Origin: Aestuariirhabdus haliotis
Lineage (GTDB): Bacteria; Pseudomonadota; Gammaproteobacteria; Pseudomonadales; Aestuariirhabdaceae
Assembly: GCF_023509475.1 (NCBI RefSeq)
Contig: NZ_JAKSDZ010000035.1
Coordinates: forward strand, 1-33,678
Length of the DNA stretch: 33,678 nucleotides
Direction of reading: 5' to 3'
A program made the position numbers and the translations under genes. The notes beneath the pieces were generated by a model. That model had not been told where the DNA came from. It did not search any database and saw only the letters and a list, made by a program, of their open reading frames with translations. Shown here in pieces: positions 16,787 through 25,358 of this stretch. Each line of letters starts with the position of its first letter. Positions within the stretch are counted from its first letter, which is position 1.

Positions 16787-17371
16787 TCAGTTCAGTACAT
16801 AAACCAGCGGGAATAGAATAATCCATAGCAAATCAATCATGTGCCAGTAACAAGCACCACTTTCCACGACCACGACTCCCTCTCCCTGATAACGTCCCCG
16901 TCGCGCATTCCTTGAAATCAATATCAGTACCAGCAAACCCAGCAATACGTGGAAAAAATGGAAGAACGTCAGTAAAAAATAAAACATATAGAATGCATTT
17001 GTGCTGAGACCGTACCCTGCTGAAAATGCCTCATAATATTCCCAGAGTTTGACCACCACATAGATTGCCCCCATAAGGATGGCTCGGTTCAACCATCTCG
17101 AGCAGCCTTTAGGGTTATCCTGATGGATATCGATCACGGCTCGCACTACGAAGTAACTGCTGGTAATAAGTGCCAGCGTGTTGATGGCACCAGCGGTTCT
17201 ATTCAGATGAGCAAAGCCCTGGGCAAACAGATCGGGGTGATTCAGACGCACAAACGCGTAAGCAATAAAGAAGATCGAGAAGACCGTCAACTCAGCCAGT
17301 ATGAATATCCATACCACCAGATCCCCGGGTAAGGGATGCACTGTCCGCGGGGAAGTTAAAGAATGGGACAT
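16787..17371 (-). CDS. norE: NorE-like, cytochrome c oxidase subunit III family protein
   Basis: Membrane protein of 194 residues with five predicted helices, in the heme-copper oxidase subunit III superfamily: VVWIFILAELTVFSIFF, KLWEYYEAFSAGY, FYFLLTFFHFFHVLLG and the C-terminal YWHMIDLLWIILFPLVY. At this length and beside norF, it is NorE rather than a true oxidase subunit III. The ATG at 17369-17371 has AGGAG 7 nt upstream; the longer frame to 17434 is rejected. A DNR-type box sits upstream, so it should be induced with nirS. Confidence 0.85.
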   Translation of the reverse strand: MSHSLTSPRTVHPLPGDLVVWIFILAELTVFSIFFIAYAFVRLNHPDLFAQGFAHLNRTAGAINTLALITSSYFVVRAVIDIHQDNPKGCSRWLNRAILMGAIYVVVKLWEYYEAFSAGYGLSTNAFYMFYFLLTFFHFFHVLLGLLVLILISRNARRGRYQGEGVVVVESGACYWHMIDLLWIILFPLVYVLN

Positions 17372-17408
17372 CGAGGTTCTCCTGAAACCTTCACGACCAA
17401 GACTGACA

Positions 17409-17450
17409 ATAGTACCCAGTGTCTCCTGGAACACGACTGACCAGAATCAA
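17409..17450 (-). promoter_or_regulatory. norE FNR/DNR-type promoter
   Basis: Read on the minus strand, TTGATTCTGGTCAG at 17437-17450 matches 8 of the 10 bases of TTGAT-N4-ATCAA. A -10 TACTAT is at 17409-17414, 32 bp centre to centre, as at both nirS promoters. The predicted start near 17402 gives a leader of about 30 nt with AGGAG before norE. A CTGATT-AGC-AATCAG palindrome lies further upstream at 17477-17491. Confidence 0.68.
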
Positions 17451-17618
17451 TTCGTAAAAAAATGCCACGATACCTACTGATTAGCAATCAGCCTGAAGAT
17501 CGGTTTTCATCCTATTACGACAATACAATCAATCTATCAGTGTTGGTCACAAGAACACATCACCCGAGTCTCCAGATCAACGGGTACAACCCACTCCTCC
17601 CGAGCATAGAGCAGATAC

Positions 17619-17651
17619 AAAAAAACCACTATTACCAATCAGCAATAGTGG
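17619..17651 (-). terminator. Rho-independent terminator of the PstS-OmpA gene
   Basis: On the minus strand an 8-bp stem CCACTATT/AATAGTGG with a 10-base loop is followed by seven T residues (A-run at 17619-17625 on the plus strand). It lies about 40 nt after the stop of the PstS-OmpA gene. Confidence 0.88.
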
Positions 17652-17692
17652 CTTTAAAGTGCCGGTAGATTCAGCACTCAAGAATGGCAGTA

Positions 17693-19075
17693 TTAACGCA
17701 ACCAGGCTTCCACTCGTCGATTCTTAATACGACTTGAGAGAGAATCATTACCCGCTACCTGCATCAGTGCGCCATTAGCAACCATTTCAATGCGGCTCTT
17801 GGCCACACCCTGCTTGACCAACTCGGTACGTACTTTCTTGGCACGCAACTTGGAGATCAGCACTGCCGTGTTACTCGGATCGGAAGAACCCACCAGAATC
17901 AGCTTGGACTGCTTGTTTTCAGGGGCACTCATATAGCTGGCCAAACGCTTGATATCTTCCAGCGCCTTGCTGTCTAGCTTGGCTTTGCCTTCGGCAAACC
18001 GGAAATTCAGTGACAAACGATCGGCACCACTCACCGCTTCGCGATAGTAATCGGGCAGGTCATCTGCTATTTCCAGCTCAAAGCGCTCGATGTTTTGCGA
18101 TACATAACCAGTGGCATCAACCAGTTTTTGAGCCTGTTGCTGCTGAACAAATTGAATAAACTCATTCACCGGCTGGCTCTTTTCCTTCGGCGTGTAGAGA
18201 TAAAGTCGACGAGCCAAAGGGTAATCTTCTGTGGCCAGGGTGAGACGGTTTGGGTACATCGCTTGCACCTCCTCGTCCGCGGCAATGGCAACCGCTTTGC
18301 TGTCACCTACAGAGCTCAAACCGACAAAACCAATTGCCAGGGCGTCTGCCTGAACGGCCGCCGAGAGCTTTTCGTTAGAGTCCTGACGCTTGGCGCTCTT
18401 GGCCAACTTGCCACCTTTGCCCAGCACCAGCTTGTTAAAGGTATCCATGGTACCTGAGCCATCGTTTCGGGCGAACACACTGATCTTGCCCTTAACACCA
18501 CCGACCTGGGACCAGTTCTTGATAGAACCATTGAATATTTTTTTCAGTTGTTCCGTAGTCAGCGATACCACAGGATTGGACGGGTGAACAATAATGGACA
18601 GGCCGTCAACCGCGATCACATGCTCCGAACTTGATGCGGTCATATTGCCCAAGGCTTTTAGCTCATCAGCCTCGCTGGCTTTAATGGGTCGGGAAGATGC
18701 CGCAATATCCGCGTTGCCTTTTTGCAAACCGGCGAAGCCAGAGCTGGAGCCTTTAGAGGCAATACGAACCTGCACGAAACGATCGCTTTTGGCATCGTAG
18801 CCTTTAATGACGGTCGTGTGCTGTTTTTCGTCAACCGATACGGCAATATCCGTAATGCCTTTGGTTTCGAGATAGGCGTGAGCCATTTTCGGTGTTAATT
18901 GCTTACCAATGGTGCTCGATCCCTGCATATTGATCCAGGTATCGACCGCTGCATCCGCATCGCTCGTTACAGCGAAGGCTTGACCGCAGGCCAACAGCAA
19001 GGCCACATGGCCCACAGCCAATAACCGGGTGAATCCCTGCTTAATCGTGAAGAGAGTACAACTTGTGCTTTTCAT
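17693..19075 (-). CDS. PstS-like phosphate-binding protein fused to OmpA domain
   Basis: Exported protein of 460 residues. The signal peptide (about 1-35) ends near QAFA. A PstS-type periplasmic phosphate-binding domain (about 42-325) has MQGSSTIG, IASKGSSSGFAGLQKGNADIAASSRPI, and the SVFARNDGSGTMDTF loop. A C-terminal OmpA/MotB-type peptidoglycan-binding domain (about 350-460) has LNFRFAEGKAKLD, GSSDPSN and the terminal SSRIKNRRVEAWL. Such proteins probably hold captured phosphate, or a sensor function, at the cell wall. pstCAB are not nearby. The ATG at 19073-19075 has GGGG 5 nt upstream. It has a strong terminator and is divergent from a phytase-family gene, in a region with Pho-box-like repeats. 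Confidence 0.83.
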   Translation of the reverse strand: MKSTSCTLFTIKQGFTRLLAVGHVALLLACGQAFAVTSDADAAVDTWINMQGSSTIGKQLTPKMAHAYLETKGITDIAVSVDEKQHTTVIKGYDAKSDRFVQVRIASKGSSSGFAGLQKGNADIAASSRPIKASEADELKALGNMTASSSEHVIAVDGLSIIVHPSNPVVSLTTEQLKKIFNGSIKNWSQVGGVKGKISVFARNDGSGTMDTFNKLVLGKGGKLAKSAKRQDSNEKLSAAVQADALAIGFVGLSSVGDSKAVAIAADEEVQAMYPNRLTLATEDYPLARRLYLYTPKEKSQPVNEFIQFVQQQQAQKLVDATGYVSQNIERFELEIADDLPDYYREAVSGADRLSLNFRFAEGKAKLDSKALEDIKRLASYMSAPENKQSKLILVGSSDPSNTAVLISKLRAKKVRTELVKQGVAKSRIEMVANGALMQVAGNDSLSSRIKNRRVEAWLR

Positions 19076-19214
19076 TAAAACCCCTTTACTACAGCTTGTT
19101 ATCAAATAATCTACTTCCATTGATTAATGGCGGGGCGTTTGTCTGAAAAGGTCCGCTCTTCTCTACCAAAAAATATCTACTCAAGGACATGAATCCTAAG
19201 CGGCGCGCAGGGTA

Positions 19215-19232
19215 TGTTACATTTTTGTTAAA
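19215..19232. promoter_or_regulatory. Possible Pho box, weak
   Basis: Direct repeats TGTTACA and TGTTAAA are spaced by 11 bp (19215-19221 and 19226-19232), the PhoB spacing, but each differs from CTGTCAT. The site lies about 140 bp upstream of the PstS-OmpA start and points the other way. The gap 19076-19512 otherwise holds only the stronger Pho box near 19448. Confidence 0.35.
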
Positions 19233-19447
19233 TTCAATCGGTATTTACCGCATTCACTCCAAATCTCAATAGCAATAACTCATAAGATAAAGCGCATTTA
19301 TAAGACTCTGGGCAGTGCTGGATTATTTGTCTAGCAGGCCTGTGTTCCAACCGGGTCAGGCGTTACTTATTCGCGACTATGACCGTTTCAAGGTCGCAAC
19401 CTTAAATGGGGCATTGGTGCATCAAACAACCCATTATCCTTGCACCT

Positions 19448-19481
19448 TTTTCATTTCTTTGTCATAACCAACCCATAGAAT
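19448..19481 (+). promoter_or_regulatory. Pho box and -10 of the phytase-family gene
   Basis: TTTTCAT at 19448-19454 and TTGTCAT at 19459-19465 form an 11-bp-spaced direct repeat matching the PhoB consensus at 11 of 14 positions. A -10 TAGAAT is at 19476-19481, exactly 10 nt after the box, as at both phn promoters in this window. The start codon at 19513 is 31 nt downstream. Confidence 0.7.
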
Positions 19482-19512
19482 AATGGGTCTCACTTATCAT
19501 TGAGATTCCCCC

Positions 19513-20778
19513 ATGCATACGCTCCAACGCTTGAGCCTGATAACGTTAATGATCAGCTCCACCCTTTGTGCTGATAACTCAACCGGGCTATCGCCCTCGA
19601 TGTTACCTTTCTCGGTACTGGAGCAATTGGATAACGGCACCGAAATTCGCAATGGTGGTTTTGGTTCTGCCATGACCGCGCATCCAAACCATCCAGACCG
19701 TTTTTATGCCCTGACCGATCGCGGCCCTAATGCCAAATACACAGGCCCGCAAGGCAAAGGGAAAAAATTTCCCATGCCCGCTTACACGCCAAAAATCTCC
19801 GAATACCGATTGAATAAAGAGGGTTCTGTCGAGATGATCCGCGAAATTCAACTCAAGGACAGCCAGGGCAACCGGATTACCGGTCTGCCTAACCCCGCCG
19901 GCATGGGCTCCACCGGTGAGGTACCCTATGACAATAACGGCAAGGTTCTGAAGACAGACCCGTTCGGGCTGGATTCCGAAGGCCTGGTAGCCTTGAAAGA
20001 TGGCAGTTTCTGGGTCAGCGATGAATACGGCCCCCACATCGTTCATTACAACGCCGCTGGTGTTGAGCTGGAGCGTATTAATCCCTTCGGTACGGGGACT
20101 GGTGGCCGTAAATTGCCGGCGGTGCTTGCCAATCGCCGCGCAAACCGCGGCATGGAAGGTCTGGCTATTACCCCGGATGAGAAAACACTGGTCGGAATTA
20201 TGCAATCCACGCTGTTTAACCCCTCCAAAAGTGCCATCAGCAATAAGAATCTGACTCGCATCCTGACCTTCGATATTGCTACCGGTGAAACCCACCAATA
20301 CCTGTATCGACAAGAAGCCAACAGCCTGTCCAATTCCGAAATTGCGGCCATCTCGAACACAGAATTTCTGGTGATTGAACGCGATGGTGGGTTTTATGGC
20401 AGTAATGCCCAATACAAACGCCTGTACAAGATTGACTTGCGCACCGCCAGCGATGTATCCGGTGACTTCTCAGATCCACAGGGTTTACGGATCAACGAGC
20501 GCACTCTGGAACAAAACAGCTGGGCTGAGCTGGCTTCGGCCAATATTCAGCCGGTTACCAAGACCCTGGTTGCTGATGTGCTCAACGACATTCAGTATCC
20601 CCACGACAAGCTGGAGGGCATCTGGATTCGCAACAGCACAACCGTCGGCCTTCTCAATGACGACGACTTTGCCGTATCGGCAAACGGCGGAGAAGTCATT
20701 CAGAAGAGACTGCCTGCCGACGATTCAGTCGATAGCAATCGTTTGTATATGATCCAACTCGATAGCAAGCTCTACTGA
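19513..20778 (+). CDS. Secreted esterase-like activity of phytase family protein
   Basis: Protein of 421 residues with a signal peptide (MHTLQRLSLITLMISSTLCA, about 1-20). The rest is a beta-propeller-like PF13449-type domain with GGFGSAMTAHP, FYALTDRGPNAKY, DSEGLVALKDGSFWVSDEYGPHI, RGMEGLAITPDEKTLVGIMQS and NDDDFAVS near the end. Acidic residues in the DSEGL, SDEYGP and NDDDF motifs may bind calcium. Members are proposed to act on phosphoesters such as phytate, but few have been tested. The Pho box immediately upstream supports a role in phosphate scavenging. It is a single gene, followed by a hairpin and a convergent AraC gene. Confidence 0.8.
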   Translation: MHTLQRLSLITLMISSTLCADNSTGLSPSMLPFSVLEQLDNGTEIRNGGFGSAMTAHPNHPDRFYALTDRGPNAKYTGPQGKGKKFPMPAYTPKISEYRLNKEGSVEMIREIQLKDSQGNRITGLPNPAGMGSTGEVPYDNNGKVLKTDPFGLDSEGLVALKDGSFWVSDEYGPHIVHYNAAGVELERINPFGTGTGGRKLPAVLANRRANRGMEGLAITPDEKTLVGIMQSTLFNPSKSAISNKNLTRILTFDIATGETHQYLYRQEANSLSNSEIAAISNTEFLVIERDGGFYGSNAQYKRLYKIDLRTASDVSGDFSDPQGLRINERTLEQNSWAELASANIQPVTKTLVADVLNDIQYPHDKLEGIWIRNSTTVGLLNDDDFAVSANGGEVIQKRLPADDSVDSNRLYMIQLDSKLY

Positions 20779-20823
20779 AACCCAGACGGTTTCTGATGAT
20801 CGTTTCCGGGGGCATTTCACCCC

Positions 20824-20846
20824 GGGAACAGGTTCCCCTGTTTCCC
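20824..20846. terminator. Possible bidirectional hairpin after phytase-family gene
   Basis: GGGAACAGG pairs with CCTGTTTCCC (one bulged T) between two convergent genes. An overlapping TTCCGGGG/CCCCGGGAA pairing precedes it. There is no T-run, so this is a weak call. Confidence 0.35.
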
Positions 20847-20887
20847 GTGAACACTGTCCCCTATATTCGCTAACCTGAGCGACTGAG

Positions 20888-21910
20888 TCAGGTGCTGGCG
20901 CTCGGACTATTGACGTTTCTGGCCTGCTGACGAAATTGCTTGGGACTCTGCCCGGTTTGCGCTACCAGGAAATGATTAAAAGAGCTTTGCTCACGAAAGC
21001 CCAACATCTGACTGATTTGAATCAGGCTCATGGTCGAATATTCCAGATAATCGCAGGCCTGACGCAAGCGTACCTGTGCCAGAACACCCTGAAAGTTTTG
21101 CTCTTCCTTTCTCAACGCACGCTGCAGACTGCGTTCCGACATCCCCATGATAGCGGCCATCTGCGCCAGCCTGGGATGATGCATAAGGCGTTGAGCCAAC
21201 AGTTCCGCCAGCTGCTCGGTCACCGGTTGCCCAGCCATCCTTGTGGGCTGGACAAGAGAAGACCGCAATGGCCAGGCCAATACATCGGCGGCGATCAGCA
21301 AACTGTTATGGGGCTGGTCAAAACGACATTCTCCCTGGCACAGCACCTGATAATAATCGCGCCGATATTGATCGGGTTGTCGATGCTCAAAGGTCATTTC
21401 CAATACGGGAATGGAGCGGCCTGCCAAACGCTGGGCAAGCTGGATAATGCCCGAAAGTACATTTTCACAAACCAGCCGGTTAACCGGATGCGATCGAAAA
21501 CGAGAGCGCCATAACAGGCGTAAATTATTGTCCTCCAACTGGATGCTCGACTCCCCCAGTCGGTGAACCAGACGCTCAAGGAGCATGACTTGCTGCAGGG
21601 CTTCCGCCAGAGTTTTCGCCACAGCAATCGCATCACCGAGTACGTCAAAGCTGTTCAGATCGGCCAACTGGCCACTGCGCAACCCTAAATAGGGATCCTG
21701 ACAGAGCTCACTGGCAGTTTGAAGCAGTGCAAAGTAGTCGGCGATATTGATCCGGATGGGCGGTTTGTATAACCACAAGTCACTTTTCCCGATGGCCGAT
21801 GCCAGCGCACTTAAACGTCCTCCTTGTTGCAAGAAGGCCTCGATGGTTGGCTGAATATAGGCCCCCACAACAAATTCGTCCGGGGCTCCGGTATGCACAT
21901 CCTCAGGCAC
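20888..21910 (-). CDS. AraC family transcriptional regulator (OruR-like N-domain)
   Basis: Regulator of 340 residues. The N-terminal part (about 20-205) resembles the arabinose-binding-domain family of OruR/ArgR-type AraC proteins, with DPYLGLRSGQLADLNSFDVLGDAI and FEHRQPDQY. The C-terminal double helix-turn-helix (about 235-330) includes MAAIMGMSERSLQRALRKEEQNF and ISQMLGFREQSSFNHFLVAQTGQSPKQFRQQ. It is divergent from an MBL-fold/hydroxylase gene pair across 151 bp and probably activates it. OruR-type regulators often respond to fatty acids or amino acids; the ligand here is unknown. Confidence 0.88.
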   Translation of the reverse strand: MPEDVHTGAPDEFVVGAYIQPTIEAFLQQGGRLSALASAIGKSDLWLYKPPIRINIADYFALLQTASELCQDPYLGLRSGQLADLNSFDVLGDAIAVAKTLAEALQQVMLLERLVHRLGESSIQLEDNNLRLLWRSRFRSHPVNRLVCENVLSGIIQLAQRLAGRSIPVLEMTFEHRQPDQYRRDYYQVLCQGECRFDQPHNSLLIAADVLAWPLRSSLVQPTRMAGQPVTEQLAELLAQRLMHHPRLAQMAAIMGMSERSLQRALRKEEQNFQGVLAQVRLRQACDYLEYSTMSLIQISQMLGFREQSSFNHFLVAQTGQSPKQFRQQARNVNSPSAST

Positions 21911-21982
21911 TGGCGGCTCCTAAGCCAAGGGTCATCAGTATAAAGGCCTATACAGCCAACCCTGTCGTGATAAAGCAAAGTA

Positions 21983-22012
21983 TTGACATCTTTTAGCAAT
22001 ATTACATCAGAT
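21983..22012 (+). promoter_or_regulatory. Possible promoter of the MBL-fold/hydroxylase pair
   Basis: TTGACA at 21983-21988 is a perfect -35. A TCAGAT lies at 22007-22012 after 18 nt, a mediocre -10. The position between the AraC gene and its probable targets fits. No clear AraC direct repeats could be defined by eye. Confidence 0.35.
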
Positions 22013-22061
22013 GGCTCTTGTACCCTAGCGGCATAAAACAACAACAAGATCAGGTAAATCG

Positions 22062-23183
22062 ATGAGCACTATGACCCTGTCATCCCCAGATGCTGGCACT
22101 GCAAGCCCCGACACAGGCTGGCTAGACAGCGTTATCCAGCCTATTGAACATTTTTCCGAAGCCCGCCGCTATGGCAGCGCCCATACCCGCCTTGAGGCCA
22201 TGCGTCATGCGGCAGGAAAGTTTCGCGATCATATGCTGGAACGCCCCCAGGTGAGGTTCTACCGCAGCATGGAATTGATCCGGGTGCCCTACCCCAGCAA
22301 GTATGCGTTTCTTAACTGCAATGTTATTCCGATGCCATTTATTCATATCCTGAATCGCCTGTTCATCGTTCAGGTGAATACCCGGGACGGGGTAAAAACC
22401 CTGTTGTTATCCCCCTCCGACATCCAGGCGAATGCCCAAACCCCCTATTTTCGCAAGATCACCGACAAAGCTGGCCCGGCAAAAAACTGGTTAAAAAAGT
22501 TTATCGCGCCCGAAATCAGTACCGTCAACGGTTGCCTGCAGCAGCTGGGCCTGGCGCCTGAAGATATCGATTTCATCAGTTATGACCATCTACACACTCA
22601 GGATTTGCGGCAATGGCTAGGGGACGGTATTCGTCCCGGTTTTTTTCCCAATGCAAAACTTCTGGTTATGAGAGAGGAGTGGGAATCCGCGAATGCGCTG
22701 ATGGCTCCCCAGATCGACTGGTATTGCCCGAATGGGCTGGCCGGTGTCGCCGAGGATCGTGTTATTCAGCTCGAAGGCGATGTCATGATTGGTGATGGTC
22801 TGGCCTTGATTCGCACTCCGGGCCACACCGTCGGTAACCACTCCTTTGTTGCCCACACTCCCGAAGGCTTAAAAGTCACCAGCGAAAACGGTGTCGGACC
22901 GGATTGCTATGCACCGGATAAATCCCGCATCCCCGGACTGAAAAAATACGCCCAGCAAACCGGCATGGAAGTCATCCTGAACGGCAACACTCTGGAGGGT
23001 GGACTGGATCAGTACATCTCTATGGTGGTTGAGAAAACCATCGCCGGTAACCATCCCACCTATTCTGACTTCCCCAATATGGCGAATTCTTCGGAGCTGA
23101 CCGGTTATTGGGGCTTTCCAGGCTACAAGCCGACGGTGACTTACGGCGATTTGCATTTCGGCACTCTGGTAAACCCTCGGTAA
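22062..23183 (+). CDS. MBL-fold metallo-hydrolase-like protein
   Basis: Protein of 373 residues with the metallo-beta-lactamase fold. Zinc-site motifs are H176-L-H178-T-Q-D181 in DFISYDHLHTQDL and H255 in RTPGHTVGNHSF. The first motif lacks the second part of the canonical HxHxDH (Q-D in place of D-H), so the metal site may be altered. A preceding segment (about 60-120) matches no motif I know. No signal peptide. It is followed after about 100 nt by a fatty-acid hydroxylase-like gene in the same direction, with an AraC gene divergent. Substrate unknown; a lipid or lactone is a guess from context. Confidence 0.75.
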   Translation: MSTMTLSSPDAGTASPDTGWLDSVIQPIEHFSEARRYGSAHTRLEAMRHAAGKFRDHMLERPQVRFYRSMELIRVPYPSKYAFLNCNVIPMPFIHILNRLFIVQVNTRDGVKTLLLSPSDIQANAQTPYFRKITDKAGPAKNWLKKFIAPEISTVNGCLQQLGLAPEDIDFISYDHLHTQDLRQWLGDGIRPGFFPNAKLLVMREEWESANALMAPQIDWYCPNGLAGVAEDRVIQLEGDVMIGDGLALIRTPGHTVGNHSFVAHTPEGLKVTSENGVGPDCYAPDKSRIPGLKKYAQQTGMEVILNGNTLEGGLDQYISMVVEKTIAGNHPTYSDFPNMANSSELTGYWGFPGYKPTVTYGDLHFGTLVNPR

Positions 23184-23285
23184 CAGGGTTCCAAGAGCAT
23201 AGCGAATAACAACAAAGGCGATGATCGTTAGCGGGACAAATTCGTAGGCCCGGCCTTTTGATGATTGATAACCCAAGGATGCTTT

Positions 23286-24140
23286 ATGAATATTTTTTCG
23301 TACTGGCAAGGCTTTTATAACGACCCCTGGTTTTGGCAGTTTCCCATGGCCACGTTGGCCATCAGCATGGCGGCGTTCCTGACCGTGGCCATTCCCTGGA
23401 CGATTGTTGCCTGGCTCGATCCACAATCGATGCGAAAATATAAAATTCAGCAAAAGCCCTTCGAGTTTGACCGTTTCTTCTGGCCATCGGTCGGCCGCAT
23501 CATCCAGAACAATATTATTCTCGCGGCTTTACTGGTGCTCTTCTGGCCGTTGATAAAGCTCAGCGGCGTTCATGATGGCGCCTTGCCCGCCTGGTATATC
23601 ATTATCATACAGCTGCTGTTTTTCGTCTTTCTGGATGATTTTTTATACTACTGGATGCACCGCTACATGCATGAAAACAAATGGCTGCTGCGTCATGTTC
23701 ACAGCGTGCATCACCGCATTCGCAACACCTGCGGTATCAATGGCAATTACATGCACTGGCTGGAGTTCTCCTTAACCGCGTTCCTGACTCTGGTGGGGCC
23801 GATGCTCATCGGCGCGCACATCTACGTGATCTGGATCTGGGTCATCATCCGCCAGTTCGAGGGCGCAGACGGACACATCGGCTACGACGTGCCCTGGAAT
23901 CCCGCGCACCTGTTTCCGGTCTATCAGGGCCCGGTTTACCATGATTTCCATCACGCGAAGTTCAAAGGCAATTATGCGGGGTTCCTGCCGTATCTGGACA
24001 AATATCTTGGCCAAACCCACATCGCCGCTTACCTGCGTTATCTGGAAGAACGGAAAAAAGGACTATCTCCTCAGCAGATTGCCGACCAACCGTCAGCCCA
24101 GCGTAAACGGCCAACCACCGCAGTCTCTTCGGCGCAGTAA
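23286..24140 (+). CDS. Fatty acid hydroxylase/sterol desaturase family protein
   Basis: Integral membrane di-iron protein of 284 residues. Hydrophobic segments are about 22-44, 73-92 and 102-122, with another pair around 165-190. The three His clusters of the family are present: H125-RYM-H129, H139-SV-H142-H143 and H219-DF-H222-H223. The family hydroxylates or desaturates lipids or sterols with oxygen. I chose the ATG at 23286 with AAGGA 6 nt upstream; the frame is open from 23265. It is probably co-transcribed with the MBL-fold gene. The substrate is not readable. Confidence 0.85.
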   Translation: MNIFSYWQGFYNDPWFWQFPMATLAISMAAFLTVAIPWTIVAWLDPQSMRKYKIQQKPFEFDRFFWPSVGRIIQNNIILAALLVLFWPLIKLSGVHDGALPAWYIIIIQLLFFVFLDDFLYYWMHRYMHENKWLLRHVHSVHHRIRNTCGINGNYMHWLEFSLTAFLTLVGPMLIGAHIYVIWIWVIIRQFEGADGHIGYDVPWNPAHLFPVYQGPVYHDFHHAKFKGNYAGFLPYLDKYLGQTHIAAYLRYLEERKKGLSPQQIADQPSAQRKRPTTAVSSAQ

Positions 24141-24183
24141 TAACCGCCCGAAACAATAGTCTGTCATTGTATTTCTGAAGAGC

Positions 24184-24211
24184 CCCCAACGATGATCGTT
24201 CATCATTGGGG
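24184..24211. terminator. Bidirectional hairpin between hydroxylase and EamA genes
   Basis: CCCCAACGATGA pairs with TCATCATTGGGG (12 bp, one G-T pair) around a TCGT loop between convergent genes. A second hairpin, GGCCTG-GATAA-CAGGCC, at 24235-24251 ends at the EamA stop codon. Neither has a T-run. Confidence 0.5.
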
Positions 24212-24250
24212 TCATCTGTCCCAGACTGATAGACGGCCTGGATAACAGGC

Positions 24251-25141
24251 CTATAGCGACACAAACACCAGCCCAACGAGCATGATAACGACGCCTTGCA
24301 GGCGATTAGGATGCCATCCCTCCTTTAACCAGATGATACCGATGGCGACCCCGATGGGAATGCTCAACTGACGCAGTGCCACCACATAACTGACTTCCGT
24401 CACCATCGACATGCTGATCAACACCAACAGGTAGGTACCCACGGCGAATAAACCGGTCACGAACATGGAACGCTTGATCTGCGGCTGGCGAAACAACGCG
24501 GCAAAAACCGGCTCTTTTAATACCAGCAGCGATACCGGCAACATACAGAGGACTATGCTGGCGGCCTGGACCACGGCAAACGCACCTCCCGCTTCGAAGG
24601 CATTAAAGCCGGCATCGCGCATCAAATGGATGGCGGCGCTGTCGGTAAAAGAATATCCCGCCGTACCCAGGGCAGCGACCACCGCCCAGCCTACCGCAGG
24701 GGTAAAATAGGTCTTGATATGCCACTCCCGCCAACGCCGAACCGGGACCATCATGGCACCACAAAAAATCAATGCCATGGCGCCCACATCAGCGACCGAC
24801 AAGGCCGTATCACCATAGGCCATTAACACCAAAAGCGGCACAATCAACACCGGCAAGGCTCGCGCCAATGGATAGACCACGCCCAGATCACCGCCTTGAT
24901 AGGCTTTTGCCAGCCCCACCAGATAGACCATTTGGCAAAGCCCGGATGCCAGGATCAACAACCAGAAGCGGGTCGGCATCGCCAGCACATCCGACCAGAC
25001 ATTAAACAGTAACGGGCTATAGATCAGCATACCCGCCGCCGTCGCCCACATATAAAAGGAAGCACTGGTCGCCGAGCGTTTACCGATCGAGTTCCAACCA
25101 GCATGCAACAAAGTGGAGGTAATAATCAGGGCAATTGCCAT
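24251..25141 (-). CDS. EamA/DMT family transporter
   Basis: Membrane protein of about 296 residues with around ten hydrophobic helices in two EamA-like halves. The first half starts ALIITSTLLHAGWNSIGKRS; the second ends LRQLSIPIGVAIGIIWLKEGW-HPNRLQGVVIMLVGLVFV, the typical drug/metabolite transporter ending. Substrate unknown. The ATG at 25139-25141 is given. A TTG three codons earlier (25148-25150) has a better spaced GGAG and may be the true start. It is a single gene on the minus strand, downstream of the AEP transporter permease but separated from it by a hairpin and more than 200 nt. Confidence 0.83.
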   Translation of the reverse strand: MAIALIITSTLLHAGWNSIGKRSATSASFYMWATAAGMLIYSPLLFNVWSDVLAMPTRFWLLILASGLCQMVYLVGLAKAYQGGDLGVVYPLARALPVLIVPLLVLMAYGDTALSVADVGAMALIFCGAMMVPVRRWREWHIKTYFTPAVGWAVVAALGTAGYSFTDSAAIHLMRDAGFNAFEAGGAFAVVQAASIVLCMLPVSLLVLKEPVFAALFRQPQIKRSMFVTGLFAVGTYLLVLISMSMVTEVSYVVALRQLSIPIGVAIGIIWLKEGWHPNRLQGVVIMLVGLVFVSL

Positions 25142-25284
25142 TGCGCTCAAGAGGTGTCTCCAAAACAATAAATGCTCATATAAACACGAGAACGTCAGCA
25201 CGCCTCTGACATCGTAAGTTAAGCAGGCAGATCGGCAAAAAACAGACGATGACCGAGCAAACAATCCTGGCTTGCTTGTAGACA

Positions 25285-25314
25285 GGGTTATCCGCCAAGT
25301 TCCGGGGATAACCC
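25285..25314. terminator. Hairpin after the AEP transporter permease gene
   Basis: GGGTTATCC at 25285-25293 pairs with GGATAACCC at 25306-25314, a 9-bp stem, about 45 nt past the permease stop. There is no T-run on either side, so factor-independent termination is uncertain. Confidence 0.42.
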
Positions 25315-25358
25315 CAAACGAATCAGGGTTACAGAAAAGTTTTTGCTGCCCAGTAGCC

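Noticed and set aside
17462-17668. Plus-strand ORF of 68 codons between norE and the PstS-OmpA gene
   Set aside because: It runs into the terminator hairpin of the minus-strand gene and lacks a ribosome-binding site.
19603-20412. Minus-strand ORF of 269 codons inside the phytase-family gene
   Set aside because: Antisense shadow; the plus-strand frame has a signal peptide, family motifs and a Pho promoter.
21999-22007. ATATTACAT, the 9-mer of the PaaX-like operator, upstream of the MBL gene
   Set aside because: A single half-site; one chance match of a 9-mer in a window of this size is unremarkable.
22869-23453. Minus-strand ORF spanning the MBL/hydroxylase junction
   Set aside because: Overlaps two recognised genes on the other strand and has no motifs.
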